Source: Thermocrispum agreste DSM 44070 (GTDB lineage Bacteria; Actinomycetota; Actinomycetes; Mycobacteriales; Pseudonocardiaceae). Taken from it: a stretch of DNA of 64,000 bases. Under the pieces are notes generated by a model. The model searched no databases. It was not told where the DNA came from and saw only the letters and a list, made by a program, of their open reading frames with translations. Where the stretch lies: assembly GCF_000427905.1 (NCBI RefSeq), contig NZ_KE386603.1, forward strand, positions 739,332 through 803,331, read 5' to 3'. This document shows positions 26,670 through 34,731 of this stretch, piece after piece (the stretch's first letter is position 1; each line of letters starts with the position of its first letter). Made by a program: the position numbers and the translations under genes.

Positions 26670-26685
26670 CCCGGGTTCGCCCGGG
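26670..26685 (+). terminator. UUCG hairpin after ahpE
   Basis: CCCGGG-TTCG-CCCGGG, a 6-bp stem closed by a stable UUCG tetraloop, 14 bases after the ahpE stop and 7 bases before tRNA-Val. Could end ahpE transcription or mark a processing point; no T-tract. Confidence 0.5.
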
Positions 26686-26692
26686 CCCGTCG

Positions 26693-26764
26693 GGGCGCAT
26701 AGCTCAGCGGAAGAGCACCTGCCTTACAAGCAGGGGGTCGCTGGTTCGAACCCAGCTGTGCCCA
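26693..26764 (+). tRNA. tRNA-Val (anticodon UAC)
   Basis: Folds as a complete cloverleaf: acceptor GGGCGCA with TGTGCCC, D stem GCTC/GAGC, anticodon stem CCTGC/GCAGG with loop CTTACAA (anticodon TAC), T stem GCTGG/CCAGC with loop TTCGAAC, discriminator A. CCA is not encoded (ACCG follows). Reads GUA valine codons. Confidence 0.95.
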
Positions 26765-27089
26765 CCGTGTGCGATGTGCGGGAGTCTCCCGTTTCCCGCG
26801 GCACCTGCAGCCGCCGTGCGGTCGGCTCTGGAAGACGACCGATGCCGGACCTGGCACAAGGCCGGGACGGCCCGCAGGTACCCGTCCCGCAGGCCGCCTC
26901 GGAGCGAATCAGCGCGCGCAGCTTGATCCGCGATGCGCGCGGCGCCGGTCCGTCCTCGACCGGGAAGCGGTACCGCTCGATCGTGCCGTCGTCGTAGGTG
27001 ACGACCATCTCGTGCTCGGTCGGCGACACGTCGCGGATCGTGATGCGCTCGTCGCCACCACGGCCGTCGACGTCGCCGGATGTGGTCAC
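26724..27089 (-). CDS. Small conserved-looking hypothetical protein, 3' end antisense to tRNA
   Basis: 121 residues from GTG 27089. Residues 15-70 (ITIRDVSPTEHEMVVTYDDG ... RALIRSEAA) look like a compact beta-rich domain; the remainder is Arg/Pro-rich and the final residues (TAGFEPATPCL) are simply the tRNA gene read backwards. Either the real stop was lost and the tail is junk, or a frameshift extends the frame. Domain unknown to me. Position beside ahpE resembles where M. tuberculosis has another small protein. Confidence 0.45.
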   Translation of the reverse strand: MTTSGDVDGRGGDERITIRDVSPTEHEMVVTYDDGTIERYRFPVEDGPAPRASRIKLRALIRSEAACGTGTCGPSRPCARSGIGRLPEPTARRLQVPRETGDSRTSHTVGTAGFEPATPCL

Positions 27090-27356
27090 CTAGGCGGCGG
27101 CTGACATGGTGTCCGCCGCCGCTACCGGCACCGTTGCAGCCGCAATCGCGGCGATACCGGAAACAACGATGCCAAGTGTCCGTTTACGCGCGGGCTCCCC
27201 CTTGTTGTCGCGTTGTCACGGGCTCTCCGGAAGACGTCTCGACGCCGATTCGGTTGCCCCGCCGCGAGAATCGAGCATCGGCGTCTTCGCGTACGCCACA
27301 CGTTCACACCGCACGCCGCGCATTGTCCGCGTAGGCGGAGAACGACGCCGCCTCCG
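27090..27356. other. Intergenic region before the TetR operator
   Basis: About 270 bases between the small leftward gene and the TetR promoter. Short frames here lack ribosome binding sites and family similarity. Nothing else is supported. Confidence 0.4.
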
Positions 27357-27404
27357 TTGACTGACTGAATGTTCAGACAGTATGCTGACTAAGCGTTCAG
27401 TCAG
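27357..27404 (+). promoter_or_regulatory. Promoter with double palindromic operator for the TetR operon
   Basis: TTGACT at 27357-27362 and TATGCT at 27381-27386, 18 bases apart, make a good sigma-70-type promoter. A 20-bp imperfect palindrome sits between the boxes (27361-27380, core CTGAATGTTCAG) and a second of the same type at 27385-27404 (CTGACTAAGCGTTCAGTCAG), centres 24 bases apart; the second reaches into the ribosome binding site. This is the expected layout for autorepression by the downstream TetR protein. Confidence 0.75.
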
Positions 27405-27414
27405 GAGTTGGCGA

Positions 27415-28110
27415 GTGGTGGCGCAACCGGACAGACGGGAAGAGGCGAACGCCGAGCGCGGCGGCGTGGAACGCATCCGGGACGCGGCGATCGAGTTGTT
27501 CGGTCAGCACGGGGTCAACGGCACGAGCCTCAAGGCCATCGCGGAGCGCGCGGGTGTTTCACCCGCGTTGATCATTCACCACTACGGCTCCAAGGACGGC
27601 CTGCGCGTGGCATGCGACCAGTACGTCGCTGACACGCTGCTGGCGCTCAAGACCGACGCGGTGCGGCAGGGCCCGCGGCTCGACCCGGTCATGCTCACCA
27701 GTCAGATCGCCGAGTTCCGGCCGTTGATGCGCTACCTGGCCAAGACGCTGGTCGACGGCAGCCCGCACGTCAACGACCTGATCGACAAGATGGTCGAGCA
27801 CGCCGAGCAGTACATCGAAGAGGGCGTGGCAGCAGGCCTGGTGAAGCCCAGCGCCAACCCGCGGGCTCGGGTGGTGGTGCTGTTCCTGTTCGCCATGGGC
27901 AGCTTGGTGCTGCACGAGCACTTCAAGCGGCTGCTGGGGGTCGACCTGATCGACGGCGACGAGCCGCCGGTGGCCTACTTGCAAGCCGTCCTGGAGATCT
28001 ACTGCGAGGGCGTGCTCACTCCCGGGACCTATCAGAACGTCCGCTCTTACCTCGATCAGCTCGAGGAGCAATCCGACCCGAAAGGCGGCAGCGACGATGA
28101 ACGTGATTGA
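27415..28110 (+). CDS. TetR-family repressor of the ABC exporter operon
   Basis: 231 residues with the TetR helix-turn-helix near residues 20-55 ([43 protein letters not shown], a standard fit) and a larger ligand-binding domain. GTG 27415 has AGGAG 7 bases upstream; GTG 27418 is the alternative. The stop overlaps the ATPase start by 14 bases, so this regulator and the exporter form one operon controlled by the double operator. Inducer unknown, probably a toxic or antibiotic-like compound. Confidence 0.88.
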   Translation: MVAQPDRREEANAERGGVERIRDAAIELFGQHGVNGTSLKAIAERAGVSPALIIHHYGSKDGLRVACDQYVADTLLALKTDAVRQGPRLDPVMLTSQIAEFRPLMRYLAKTLVDGSPHVNDLIDKMVEHAEQYIEEGVAAGLVKPSANPRARVVVLFLFAMGSLVLHEHFKRLLGVDLIDGDEPPVAYLQAVLEIYCEGVLTPGTYQNVRSYLDQLEEQSDPKGGSDDERD

Positions 28111-29011
28111 GTGTGCCGGGCTGGTGAAGACTTTCGGCACCATCCGCGCGCTCGACGGCCTGGACATGACCGTCGCCCGCGGCGAGGTGCACGGGTTTCT
28201 CGGCCCGAACGGAGCGGGCAAGTCCACCACCATGCGGGTCCTGCTCGGCCTGTTGAAGGCCGACGGCGGGACGGTGCGGCTGTTCGGCTCCGATCCGTGG
28301 CACGACGCCGTGGCGCTGCATCGCCGGCTCGCCTACGTTCCCGGCGACGTGGAGCTGTGGCCGAAGCTGACCGGCGGGGAGGCGATCGACGTCTTTGCGC
28401 GGCTGCGTGGCGGGGTGAACCGGCGCAAGCGCGACGAGCTGTGCGAACGCTTCGACCTGGACCCGACGAAGAAGGCCCGCACGTACTCCAAGGGCAACCG
28501 GCAGAAGGTGGCGCTGATCGCCGCCTTGGCCTCCGACGTGGAGCTGCTGCTGCTCGACGAGCCGACGGCAGGCCTGGACCCGTTGATGGAGCTGGTGTTC
28601 CAGCAGGCCATCCGGGAAGCCCGGGACACGGGCACGACGGTGCTGCTGTCCAGCCACATCCTGGCGCAGGTCGAAGTGCTGGCGGACCGGATCTCCATCG
28701 TGCGGCAGGGCCGGATCGTGGAGTCCGGCTCCCTGCGCGAACTGCGGCACATGACCCGCATCACGGTCGAGGCCGAGGTCACCGGCTCGCCGGAGCGGCT
28801 CGCCGCCATGCCGGGCGTGCACGACCTGCGGCAGACGGACGGACAGGTGCGCTTCGAGGTCGACGGCAGCCGGGTCGGGGACGTGCTGCGTGAGCTGGCC
28901 GGTTTGGGTGTCCGCTCGATCGTCGCCCATCCGCCGACCCTCGAACAGCTGTTGATGAGCCACTACGGGGACGATCTTTCGGCGCGCGGCGCCACGACGG
29001 GAGTGAAGTGA
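28097..29011 (+). CDS. ABC exporter ATP-binding protein
   Basis: 304 residues. Walker [11 protein letters not shown]-loop region, signature-like [12 protein letters not shown], Walker [14 protein letters not shown] and switch His in LLSSHI are all present, so it should be active. The C-terminal 90 residues form the extra domain seen in DrrA-type drug ABC ATPases. It energises the permease encoded next, with which it is translationally coupled (one base apart). ATG 28097 lies inside the tetR end. Confidence 0.92.
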   Translation: MNVIECAGLVKTFGTIRALDGLDMTVARGEVHGFLGPNGAGKSTTMRVLLGLLKADGGTVRLFGSDPWHDAVALHRRLAYVPGDVELWPKLTGGEAIDVFARLRGGVNRRKRDELCERFDLDPTKKARTYSKGNRQKVALIAALASDVELLLLDEPTAGLDPLMELVFQQAIREARDTGTTVLLSSHILAQVEVLADRISIVRQGRIVESGSLRELRHMTRITVEAEVTGSPERLAAMPGVHDLRQTDGQVRFEVDGSRVGDVLRELAGLGVRSIVAHPPTLEQLLMSHYGDDLSARGATTGVK

Positions 29012-29012
29012 C

Positions 29013-30659
29013 GTGCCGGCCACCGTGGGTGACCGGACGGCAACGCGGCACAGCGCGCCGTCCGGTTCGCGTACCGCGACCTTGACGCTGGCGCGGTTCC
29101 TGCTGCGCCAGGATCGGGTCAAGTTGCCCGCCTGGATCGTCGGCCTCGGGCTACTGGTGGTCTACATCGGGGCGGCGCTGCCCGAACTCGCGCCGTCGGA
29201 GCAGGATCTCGCCGCGGCCGTTCCGCTGCTCGAGCAGCCGGTCGGGCGCATGTTCGCCGGCCCGGCGTTCGGTCTCGACGCGCCGACCTACGAGCGGTTC
29301 TTCGCCGCCGGCTACCTGCTCTATCTGTTCCTGCTGGCCGCGTTGATGAACATCATGCTCGTCGTCCGGCACACCAGGCTGGAGGAGCAGACCGGGCGCG
29401 CCGAGCTGATCCGCGCCAACGTCGTCGGCCGGGACGCGCCGTTGACCGCGGCATTGCTGGTCGCCGTGCTTGCCGACATCGCGGCCGCGATCGTGGTGAC
29501 GGCGCTGGCGGTCGGCAACGGCTTCGCACTGACGGGCTCGCTGCTTGTGGGCGCCGCGACCGGGGCGACGGGCCTGGCCTTCGCCGGGGTCACCGCGGTG
29601 ACCGTGCAGCTGAGCGAGAGTTCGCGCACCGCGGCCGGGTGGGCCGGGGTGGTCGTCGGAGTGGCGTTCGCGCTGCGCGGCCTCGGTGACATGGCCGAGG
29701 TCGGCGGCAGCGCGCTGTCGTGGACGTCACCGTTCGGCTGGGCCTCGCAGACTGCGCCATACGTCCACGACCGGTGGTGGCCGCTCCTGCTCCTGCTGGG
29801 GCTGGGCATCGTCGGGGCGCTGCTCGGGTTCGTCCTGCAGAACAAGCGCGACCTGGGCGCCGGCCTGATCAGTGCGCGGCGCGGCGCGGCGACGGCTTCC
29901 CGTTTTCTGGGCACGCCGCTCGGTCTCGCGTGGCGTCTGCAGCGGGGTGGGCTCGCCGGTTGGGCGGCATCGATCGTCGCCCTCGGCTGTGTCGACGGGG
30001 CCTTCGCGGATGTGATCGTGGAATCGGCCGCCGACCTGCCGGAGGCCGTCCGGCAGATGTTCGGCGCAGAGCAGCTGCTCACCGGGTATCTGGCGTTCCT
30101 GGCGATCTTCGGTGGGTATCTGACGGCCGCCTACGTGGTGTTCGCGGCGCAGGTGCTGCGCGCGGAGGAGACGTCCGGGCGGGCGGGCGCGCTGCTCGCC
30201 ACCCCGGTCAGCCGGTCTGCCTGGGCGGGCTCTCACCTGCTGGTGATCGGGTTCGGTGCGGCGGTGATCCTGCTGCTGACCGGCGTGGGTACCGGCGCGG
30301 CCGTGGCCGGATCGCTCGGCGACTGGCAAACGTTCGGGGACGTCGTCGCCAGCCATCTCAACATGATCCCGGCGGTGCTGCTGGTGCTGGGCCTGTGCGC
30401 GGCGCTGTACGGCTGGGTACCTGGCTGGCTGCCTGCGATCGGCTGGGCGGTGGTCGCCTTGGCGGTGTTCGTCGGCAACTTCGCCGATCTGCTCGACCTG
30501 CCGGAATGGGTGCGTGCCCTGTCACCGCTGAGCCACCCTGCGGACATGCCCGTCGAATCGTTCGACGTGCTTCCGGCGCTTTGGCTGGCGGTCCTGGCGC
30601 TGGCGGGTGCAGGCATCGGCCTCGCCGGCCTCCGGCAGCGCCAGATCGGCGTGCGGTGA
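29013..30659 (+). CDS. ABC-2 type permease, polyketide-antibiotic exporter family
   Basis: 548 residues with about twelve membrane helices in two halves, matching the large permeases of the COG3559 group, which includes tetronasin-resistance exporters. It is expected to extrude a hydrophobic compound using the ATPase upstream. GTG 29013 begins one base after the ATPase TGA. The compound is not identifiable; no biosynthetic cluster lies nearby, so a resistance or export role for an outside molecule is likelier. Confidence 0.86.
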   Translation: MPATVGDRTATRHSAPSGSRTATLTLARFLLRQDRVKLPAWIVGLGLLVVYIGAALPELAPSEQDLAAAVPLLEQPVGRMFAGPAFGLDAPTYERFFAAGYLLYLFLLAALMNIMLVVRHTRLEEQTGRAELIRANVVGRDAPLTAALLVAVLADIAAAIVVTALAVGNGFALTGSLLVGAATGATGLAFAGVTAVTVQLSESSRTAAGWAGVVVGVAFALRGLGDMAEVGGSALSWTSPFGWASQTAPYVHDRWWPLLLLLGLGIVGALLGFVLQNKRDLGAGLISARRGAATASRFLGTPLGLAWRLQRGGLAGWAASIVALGCVDGAFADVIVESAADLPEAVRQMFGAEQLLTGYLAFLAIFGGYLTAAYVVFAAQVLRAEETSGRAGALLATPVSRSAWAGSHLLVIGFGAAVILLLTGVGTGAAVAGSLGDWQTFGDVVASHLNMIPAVLLVLGLCAALYGWVPGWLPAIGWAVVALAVFVGNFADLLDLPEWVRALSPLSHPADMPVESFDVLPALWLAVLALAGAGIGLAGLRQRQIGVR

Positions 30660-30671
30660 TGGACCCGTCGA

Positions 30672-31913
30672 TCAGCGCAGGTCGGCCAGGGCCGTCCGGA
30701 GCTGGGTCAACGCCGCCGCCACCCACGGCAGTTCGGCCGGGGCGTCCGAACTCAGCGCTTGCCACCGCTGCTCCTCGGACTCCCCGTACAGCAGGCTGGT
30801 GGCCACCCGGAAGCGTGGCGCGTCCGGGTGGTCGCCGAACGCGGCGCCGCTGAGCACGCCGACGCCGTGCTTGTCCAGCAGGAAACCGGCCACGGCGTCC
30901 GCCCCCGCCAGGCCGTGACGGCCGAGACCAGCCAGCGGACTGAGATCGGGATACAGGTAGAACGCTGCCGTCGGCTGACGGCATGCCGCTCCGGCGGCGA
31001 CGAACTCCCGGTACACCGCCTGCGCGACGGCCGCGTGCAGCTTGCGGCCGGCGGCAACGTGCTCGCGCACCTCGGACGGCTCATCCAGGACGTACGCGGC
31101 GACATCCTGCATAGGAGCGGCCAAGCTGGACCAGACTTCGCTGGCGATACCGATCACCGCGTCGAGAGTGCGCTCACCGAGGTCACTGTGCGGGAAGCGA
31201 GCGAAGCCGATGCGCCACCCGCCGAGGGCCAGGCTCTTCGACAATCCACCGGTCACGAAGCACTGCTGGGGCAGGAACTCGGCGGGGGAACGCACGCTTG
31301 CCGGGTCGGCGGCGAGATCGCGGTAGATCTCGTCCGAGATCACCGCGAGACCGTGCTCCTCGGCGATCGCGCACACCTGCTTGACGTGCTCGGCCGTCGC
31401 GACGGTCCCGGTCGGGTTGTCCGGCACCGTCAGGACCAGCACACCGGGCCTCTGCCCGGCCCGGCGCGCCGCGTGCACCGCGGCAGTCAGTGCCCCGGGA
31501 TCGGGCACGCCACCGGCTTCCTCGGGGATGTCCGCCCAGTGCACGCGCTTACCGGCCAGAGCCGCTTGAGCCGCATAGCTCACCCACGACGGCCGGGGCA
31601 GGATCACGTCCCCGGGGAGGGCGGCGATCAGCGCGTACAGCAGTGCTTTGCTGCCGGGAGCGGTGACGATCTGCTCCGGCTGGGTGGTGATCCCTCGGCG
31701 GGTGAAGTAGCCGGCCGCGGCCCGGCGTACTCCGGGCGAACCGGCGACCGGGCCGTAGCCGTTGCGCCCGGCGGCGCCACGCAGCTGCTCGGCGATGAAG
31801 CCGGGCACCGGCAACCCGGCTTCGCCGAAGCCGAGATGCACCACCCGCTCACCGGCCGCGCGCCGAGCCGCAAGCCGTTCGTTGATGGCCAATGTCGCCG
31901 AATGGGCAACCAT
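30672..31913 (-). CDS. PLP-dependent aminotransferase class I/II
   Basis: 413 residues of the fold-type I aminotransferase family: DNPTGTVA, SDEIYRDLAAD and the cofactor Lys in GGLSKSLALGGWRIGFAR. Substrate not determined. ATG at 31913 is chosen since AAGGAGG is 7 bases upstream; the first ATG at 31919 is only 1 base from it. It is transcribed away from the RpiR regulator, with operator-like repeats between them, and shares its 3' end with the ABC permease (convergent, 12 bases apart). Confidence 0.88.
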   Translation of the reverse strand: MVAHSATLAINERLAARRAAGERVVHLGFGEAGLPVPGFIAEQLRGAAGRNGYGPVAGSPGVRRAAAGYFTRRGITTQPEQIVTAPGSKALLYALIAALPGDVILPRPSWVSYAAQAALAGKRVHWADIPEEAGGVPDPGALTAAVHAARRAGQRPGVLVLTVPDNPTGTVATAEHVKQVCAIAEEHGLAVISDEIYRDLAADPASVRSPAEFLPQQCFVTGGLSKSLALGGWRIGFARFPHSDLGERTLDAVIGIASEVWSSLAAPMQDVAAYVLDEPSEVREHVAAGRKLHAAVAQAVYREFVAAGAACRQPTAAFYLYPDLSPLAGLGRHGLAGADAVAGFLLDKHGVGVLSGAAFGDHPDAPRFRVATSLLYGESEEQRWQALSSDAPAELPWVAAALTQLRTALADLR

Positions 31914-31949
31914 GTGCATGCCTCCTTGGCCGACTCCTTGGCCGACTGA

Positions 31950-31995
31950 TGCAAACAGTATTGCACAAAGTAGTCATCGTGCAAACATTCATGCC
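31950..31995. promoter_or_regulatory. Palindromic operator between aminotransferase and rpiR
   Basis: TGCAA-ACAGTA-TTGCA (31950-31965) is a perfect 5-bp-arm palindrome. GCAAACA recurs at 31951 and 31981, 30 bases apart, so two sites sit on the same face of the helix, between the divergent starts at 31913 and 32049. Likely target of the adjacent RpiR protein. A 12-bp duplication (CCTTGGCCGACT) next to it also repeats the aminotransferase ribosome binding site. Confidence 0.6.
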
Positions 31996-32048
31996 GCCAT
32001 GTGTGGCCCAGCGCGCAGCTCGGCGGCCGGCTGAGGATGATGGTGGTC

Positions 32049-32945
32049 ATGGCCGACACGAACACCGCGCCGGAGACCTTCGACGAGCTGGCGGCGCTGC
32101 TGCGGAGCCGGATGCCTCAGCTGACCCGATCGCAGCAGCTGCTCGCCGAACGTGTGCTGGCCGATCCGGAAGGCGTGGCGTTCATGACGGTGACCGAGCT
32201 GGCCAGGTCGGTCGGCATCAACGAGTCGACCGTGGTCCGGTTCGCCACCAGCCTGGGGTTGGACGGCTACCCCGGCCTGGCGCGGCTGTGCCGGGAGCGG
32301 TTGCGGGAACAGGCGCAGCTGCTGCGCCGGTTCGCCAACGTGGAATCGCTCACCGCGCAGGCGCGGGATCCGCTCGAGCTGGCGGTGGCCTTCGATCAGG
32401 CCAACATCGCCCGCAGCATCGCCAGGGTCGACCGTCCCGCCTGGGACCAGACCGTCGGCGTGCTGGCCACGGCGACCCGGGTGCACCTGCTGGGCCTGCG
32501 CAAGTGTTTTCCCGTCATGCACCTGTTCGGCTACCTGCTCGGCCTGGTGCGGGAGGAGGTGCGCGTGCTCGGCGCGGCGCACGGCGTGCTGACCGACGAG
32601 CTGCGCCGGGTCCAGCAGGGTGACTGCTTCGTGGCGGCCTCGATCCACCGCTACTCGGCGGACACGGTCCGGGCCTTCGAGTGGGCGGCCCGGCGCGGCG
32701 CCACCACCGTGGCCCTGACCGACAACCCGGCCTCACCGTTGGCCGGCTCCGCAACCCACGCGTTCTACCTGGACACCACCGGGGTGTCGGTGTTGCGGTC
32801 GATGACCGCCTTCGTGACGTTCGTGCAGGCCATGGCCACGTCGGTGGCGGCGGCGCGGGGCACCGAGGCCCGGTCGGCGCTGCTGGTGGAGGAAGAACTG
32901 CTCGACACCTTCGGCGTCTACTACGCGCCGAACCGCGACCGCTGA
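32049..32945 (+). CDS. RpiR-family transcriptional regulator (HTH plus SIS domain)
   Basis: 298 residues. An N-terminal helix-turn-helix of the RpiR type (VTELARSVGINESTVVRFATSLGL) precedes a SIS sugar-isomerase-like domain (LLGLRKCFPVMHLFGYLL ... VAASIHRYSADTV). Members sense phosphorylated sugars or amino-sugars; pairing with an aminotransferase hints at an amino-acid-related ligand. Start is ambiguous among ATG 32037, 32040 and 32049; the last gives MADTNTAPETFDELA. Divergent from the aminotransferase across the operator. Confidence 0.85.
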   Translation: MADTNTAPETFDELAALLRSRMPQLTRSQQLLAERVLADPEGVAFMTVTELARSVGINESTVVRFATSLGLDGYPGLARLCRERLREQAQLLRRFANVESLTAQARDPLELAVAFDQANIARSIARVDRPAWDQTVGVLATATRVHLLGLRKCFPVMHLFGYLLGLVREEVRVLGAAHGVLTDELRRVQQGDCFVAASIHRYSADTVRAFEWAARRGATTVALTDNPASPLAGSATHAFYLDTTGVSVLRSMTAFVTFVQAMATSVAAARGTEARSALLVEEELLDTFGVYYAPNRDR

Positions 32946-33092
32946 CATCTGAGGCGCAGCATGCCTGCGCAGCCTCGATGCCGGATCGGCGGCCCGCCGA
33001 CGTACACGCCGAGAGACGGTCTGCAGTGGTCGTGGCGTGGCAGGTTCCGGTCAGCGCCCGTTGTCGTGGACCGGGCGTGCTACCACTGTGCT

Positions 33093-33608
33093 ATGCACAC
33101 CACTGACCTGGGGGCGCTCGTCGGCCGGTACCCGGTGGACAACAAGCGGCGTCGTGTTCTCGGACTGGCTTACACGATCGGCGGGGCGGCGGCGCTGGCC
33201 GTGGGGATACCCATGATGCTCTCCGATGCGGACCGGCCGATGCTTCCCGGTGAACCGGCGTATCGCGCGATCGAGATGGTGATCGGCGGCTTGCTCGGCC
33301 TCGGCGGGCTTGCCGTGCTGATCGGGGTCGTGCTGCTGATCAGGGCAGCGCAGACGCGTGGCCACGCGATCGACCTCCACGAGCACGGCATCGTCCGCCA
33401 TGCCCGGGGTGCGGCCGAAGCGATCCCCTGGCGGGACATCGCCCAGGTGGTCCGGCAAGGGAACCCGCAGAATCGCGGGGGCCTGGGCATCAACTTCCGC
33501 TGTGTCGTCCGGCTGAACGACGGACGACAGTTCGCCTTCAGCAGTCACACGACGAGGGCCATCGAACTCGCGGAGCGGTTGCAGACGGCGGTGCACGGCC
33601 GCCCCTGA
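33093..33608 (+). CDS. Two-helix membrane protein with C-terminal PH-like domain
   Basis: 171 residues: two membrane helices (about 22-42 and 62-84), then a C-terminal domain (AIDLHEHGIVRHARGAAEAIPWRDIAQVV ... FAFSSHTTRAIELAERLQ) of the type found in actinobacterial DUF6585/YcxB-like proteins. Function unknown. ATG 33093 begins the hydrophilic MHTTDLGALVGRYPVD; the start has little ribosome binding site and may be leaderless (TACCAC box 7 bases upstream). Confidence 0.78.
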   Translation: MHTTDLGALVGRYPVDNKRRRVLGLAYTIGGAAALAVGIPMMLSDADRPMLPGEPAYRAIEMVIGGLLGLGGLAVLIGVVLLIRAAQTRGHAIDLHEHGIVRHARGAAEAIPWRDIAQVVRQGNPQNRGGLGINFRCVVRLNDGRQFAFSSHTTRAIELAERLQTAVHGRP

Positions 33609-33684
33609 CCGGCGTGCCGTTCTCGCCCGGCACTGCACATCACGTCCACCCGGGTCGTCACGAATGCCCGGGCGGGACTTCGGC

Positions 33685-33800
33685 CAGCCAGGCTGCCGCG
33701 GGTGACTGCCCGGTCAGGCGGGCTCGATGGGTGGCTGCCCGGTCAGCCAGGCTGCCGCGGGTGGCTGCCCGGTCAGGCGGGCTCGATGGGCAGCCGCCCG
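33685..33800. repeat. Tandem repeat, 59-bp unit, two copies
   Basis: CAGCCAGGCTGCCGCGGGTG at 33685 and 33744, and GGCTCGATGGG at 33721 and 33780, each 59 bases apart. An internal CTGCCCGGTCA motif recurs within each unit. Non-coding, between two genes. Confidence 0.85.
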
Positions 33801-33811
33801 CCTAGGCAGGC

Positions 33812-34114
33812 TCAGACGTCGAGCAGCTCGACGGTCACCTCGGCGATGGAGCCTGGCTCGAGGCCTTCGGCGGTGCGCACCGCGCGCTTGACAGGCAGCG
33901 CATAGCAGCCGGACCCGCTGTCCGGGAAGATCGACGTCCGCCACGTGGTGCCGCCGATCGTGGCCCGGACCCGGAGCGACCCGAACCCACGCTGCACGCC
34001 CTCGGTGAGCTCCCGGATGTCCTCGCTCACCTCGACGGGAACCGACACGAACGTCCACGTCTCGGCACGCCGGGCGTCCCATACCCACAGTTCGGCTGCG
34101 AAAGTGGCGATCAC
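33812..34114 (-). CDS. DUF1905 domain-containing protein
   Basis: 100 residues matching DUF1905: FAAELWVW, the TWTFVSVPVE strand, FGSLRVRATIGGTTWRTSIFPDS and CYALPVKRAVR. These single-domain proteins are widespread and uncharacterised. GTG 34114 gives the right N-terminus. A 6-bp palindrome (CGTGCC-AGCAT-GGCACG, 34115-34131) abuts the start, and a CATGCT box 6 bases before GTG would make it leaderless. Confidence 0.82.
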   Translation of the reverse strand: MIATFAAELWVWDARRAETWTFVSVPVEVSEDIRELTEGVQRGFGSLRVRATIGGTTWRTSIFPDSGSGCYALPVKRAVRTAEGLEPGSIAEVTVELLDV

Positions 34115-34198
34115 CGTGCCAGCATGGCACGCCCTACCGACAGTCGCGGGCCGGGAATCCGGACGCACGACGCATACCGCTGACGGGCCGCGCTGGGC

Positions 34199-34240
34199 GG
34201 TGGGGCCTCCCGCGAGCGGCAGCCGCGCGAAGGCCCCACC
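34199..34240 (-). terminator. Terminator hairpin after the molybdenum hydroxylase genes
   Basis: 10-bp inverted repeat GGTGGGGCCT and AGGCCCCACC closing a loop of 22 bases that itself can pair (CGCG), 7 bases after the stop of the iron-sulfur subunit at 34247 (leftward). Good intrinsic terminator shape without T-tract. Confidence 0.72.
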
Positions 34241-34246
34241 GGCCGG

Positions 34247-34723
34247 CTACATGTTGCGGGCGCCCTCCTCGATCGCCTCGCGAATGCGCGAGTAGGTGCC
34301 GCACCGGCAGATGTTGCGGATCTGGTCGAGATCGGCGTCGGTGATCGACCTGCCTTCCCGCCGCACCTTCTTCACCAGCGCCACCGCGGCCATGATCTGC
34401 CCGGGCTGGCAGTAACCGCACTGCGAGACGTCCTTGTCCAGCCACGCCTGCTGCATCGGGTGCAGCTCGCCGTCGGCGGTGTCCGCCAGCCCCTCGATGG
34501 TGGTGATGTGATCGGTGGGTTCGAGGTCACCGACCCGGACCGCGCACGGGTTGAACGCCCGGCCGTTGATGTGCGAGGTGCATGCCTTGCACACGTTGAT
34601 GCCGCAGCCGTACTTCGGTCCCGTCACGCCGAGAATGTCCCGGAGGACCCACAGCACTCGGACGTCGTCCTCGACGTCCACGGTGACCTTCTTCCCGTTG
34701 AGGATGAATGTCTGCTCGGGCAT
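34247..34723 (-). CDS. Molybdenum hydroxylase small subunit, two [2Fe-2S] clusters
   Basis: 158 residues, the xanthine-dehydrogenase/isoquinoline-1-oxidoreductase alpha type. Plant-type cluster ligands Cys40, Cys45, Cys48 and Cys60 and the second-domain ligands Cys102, Cys105, Cys139 and Cys141 (CGYC and CRCG) are all present. It passes electrons from the molybdenum site in the large subunit. ATG 34723 has GAGGAG upstream and lies 8 bases after the large-subunit stop. No FAD subunit is encoded nearby, so electrons probably go to a cytochrome or respiratory acceptor. Confidence 0.92.
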   Translation of the reverse strand: MPEQTFILNGKKVTVDVEDDVRVLWVLRDILGVTGPKYGCGINVCKACTSHINGRAFNPCAVRVGDLEPTDHITTIEGLADTADGELHPMQQAWLDKDVSQCGYCQPGQIMAAVALVKKVRREGRSITDADLDQIRNICRCGTYSRIREAIEEGARNM

Positions 34724-34731
34724 GGCGCTCC

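Noticed and set aside
27106-27360. Small ORF starting ATG 27106 (VSAAATGTVAAAIAA)
   Set aside because: No ribosome binding site, low complexity, and no conserved motif; ends in the TetR operator region.
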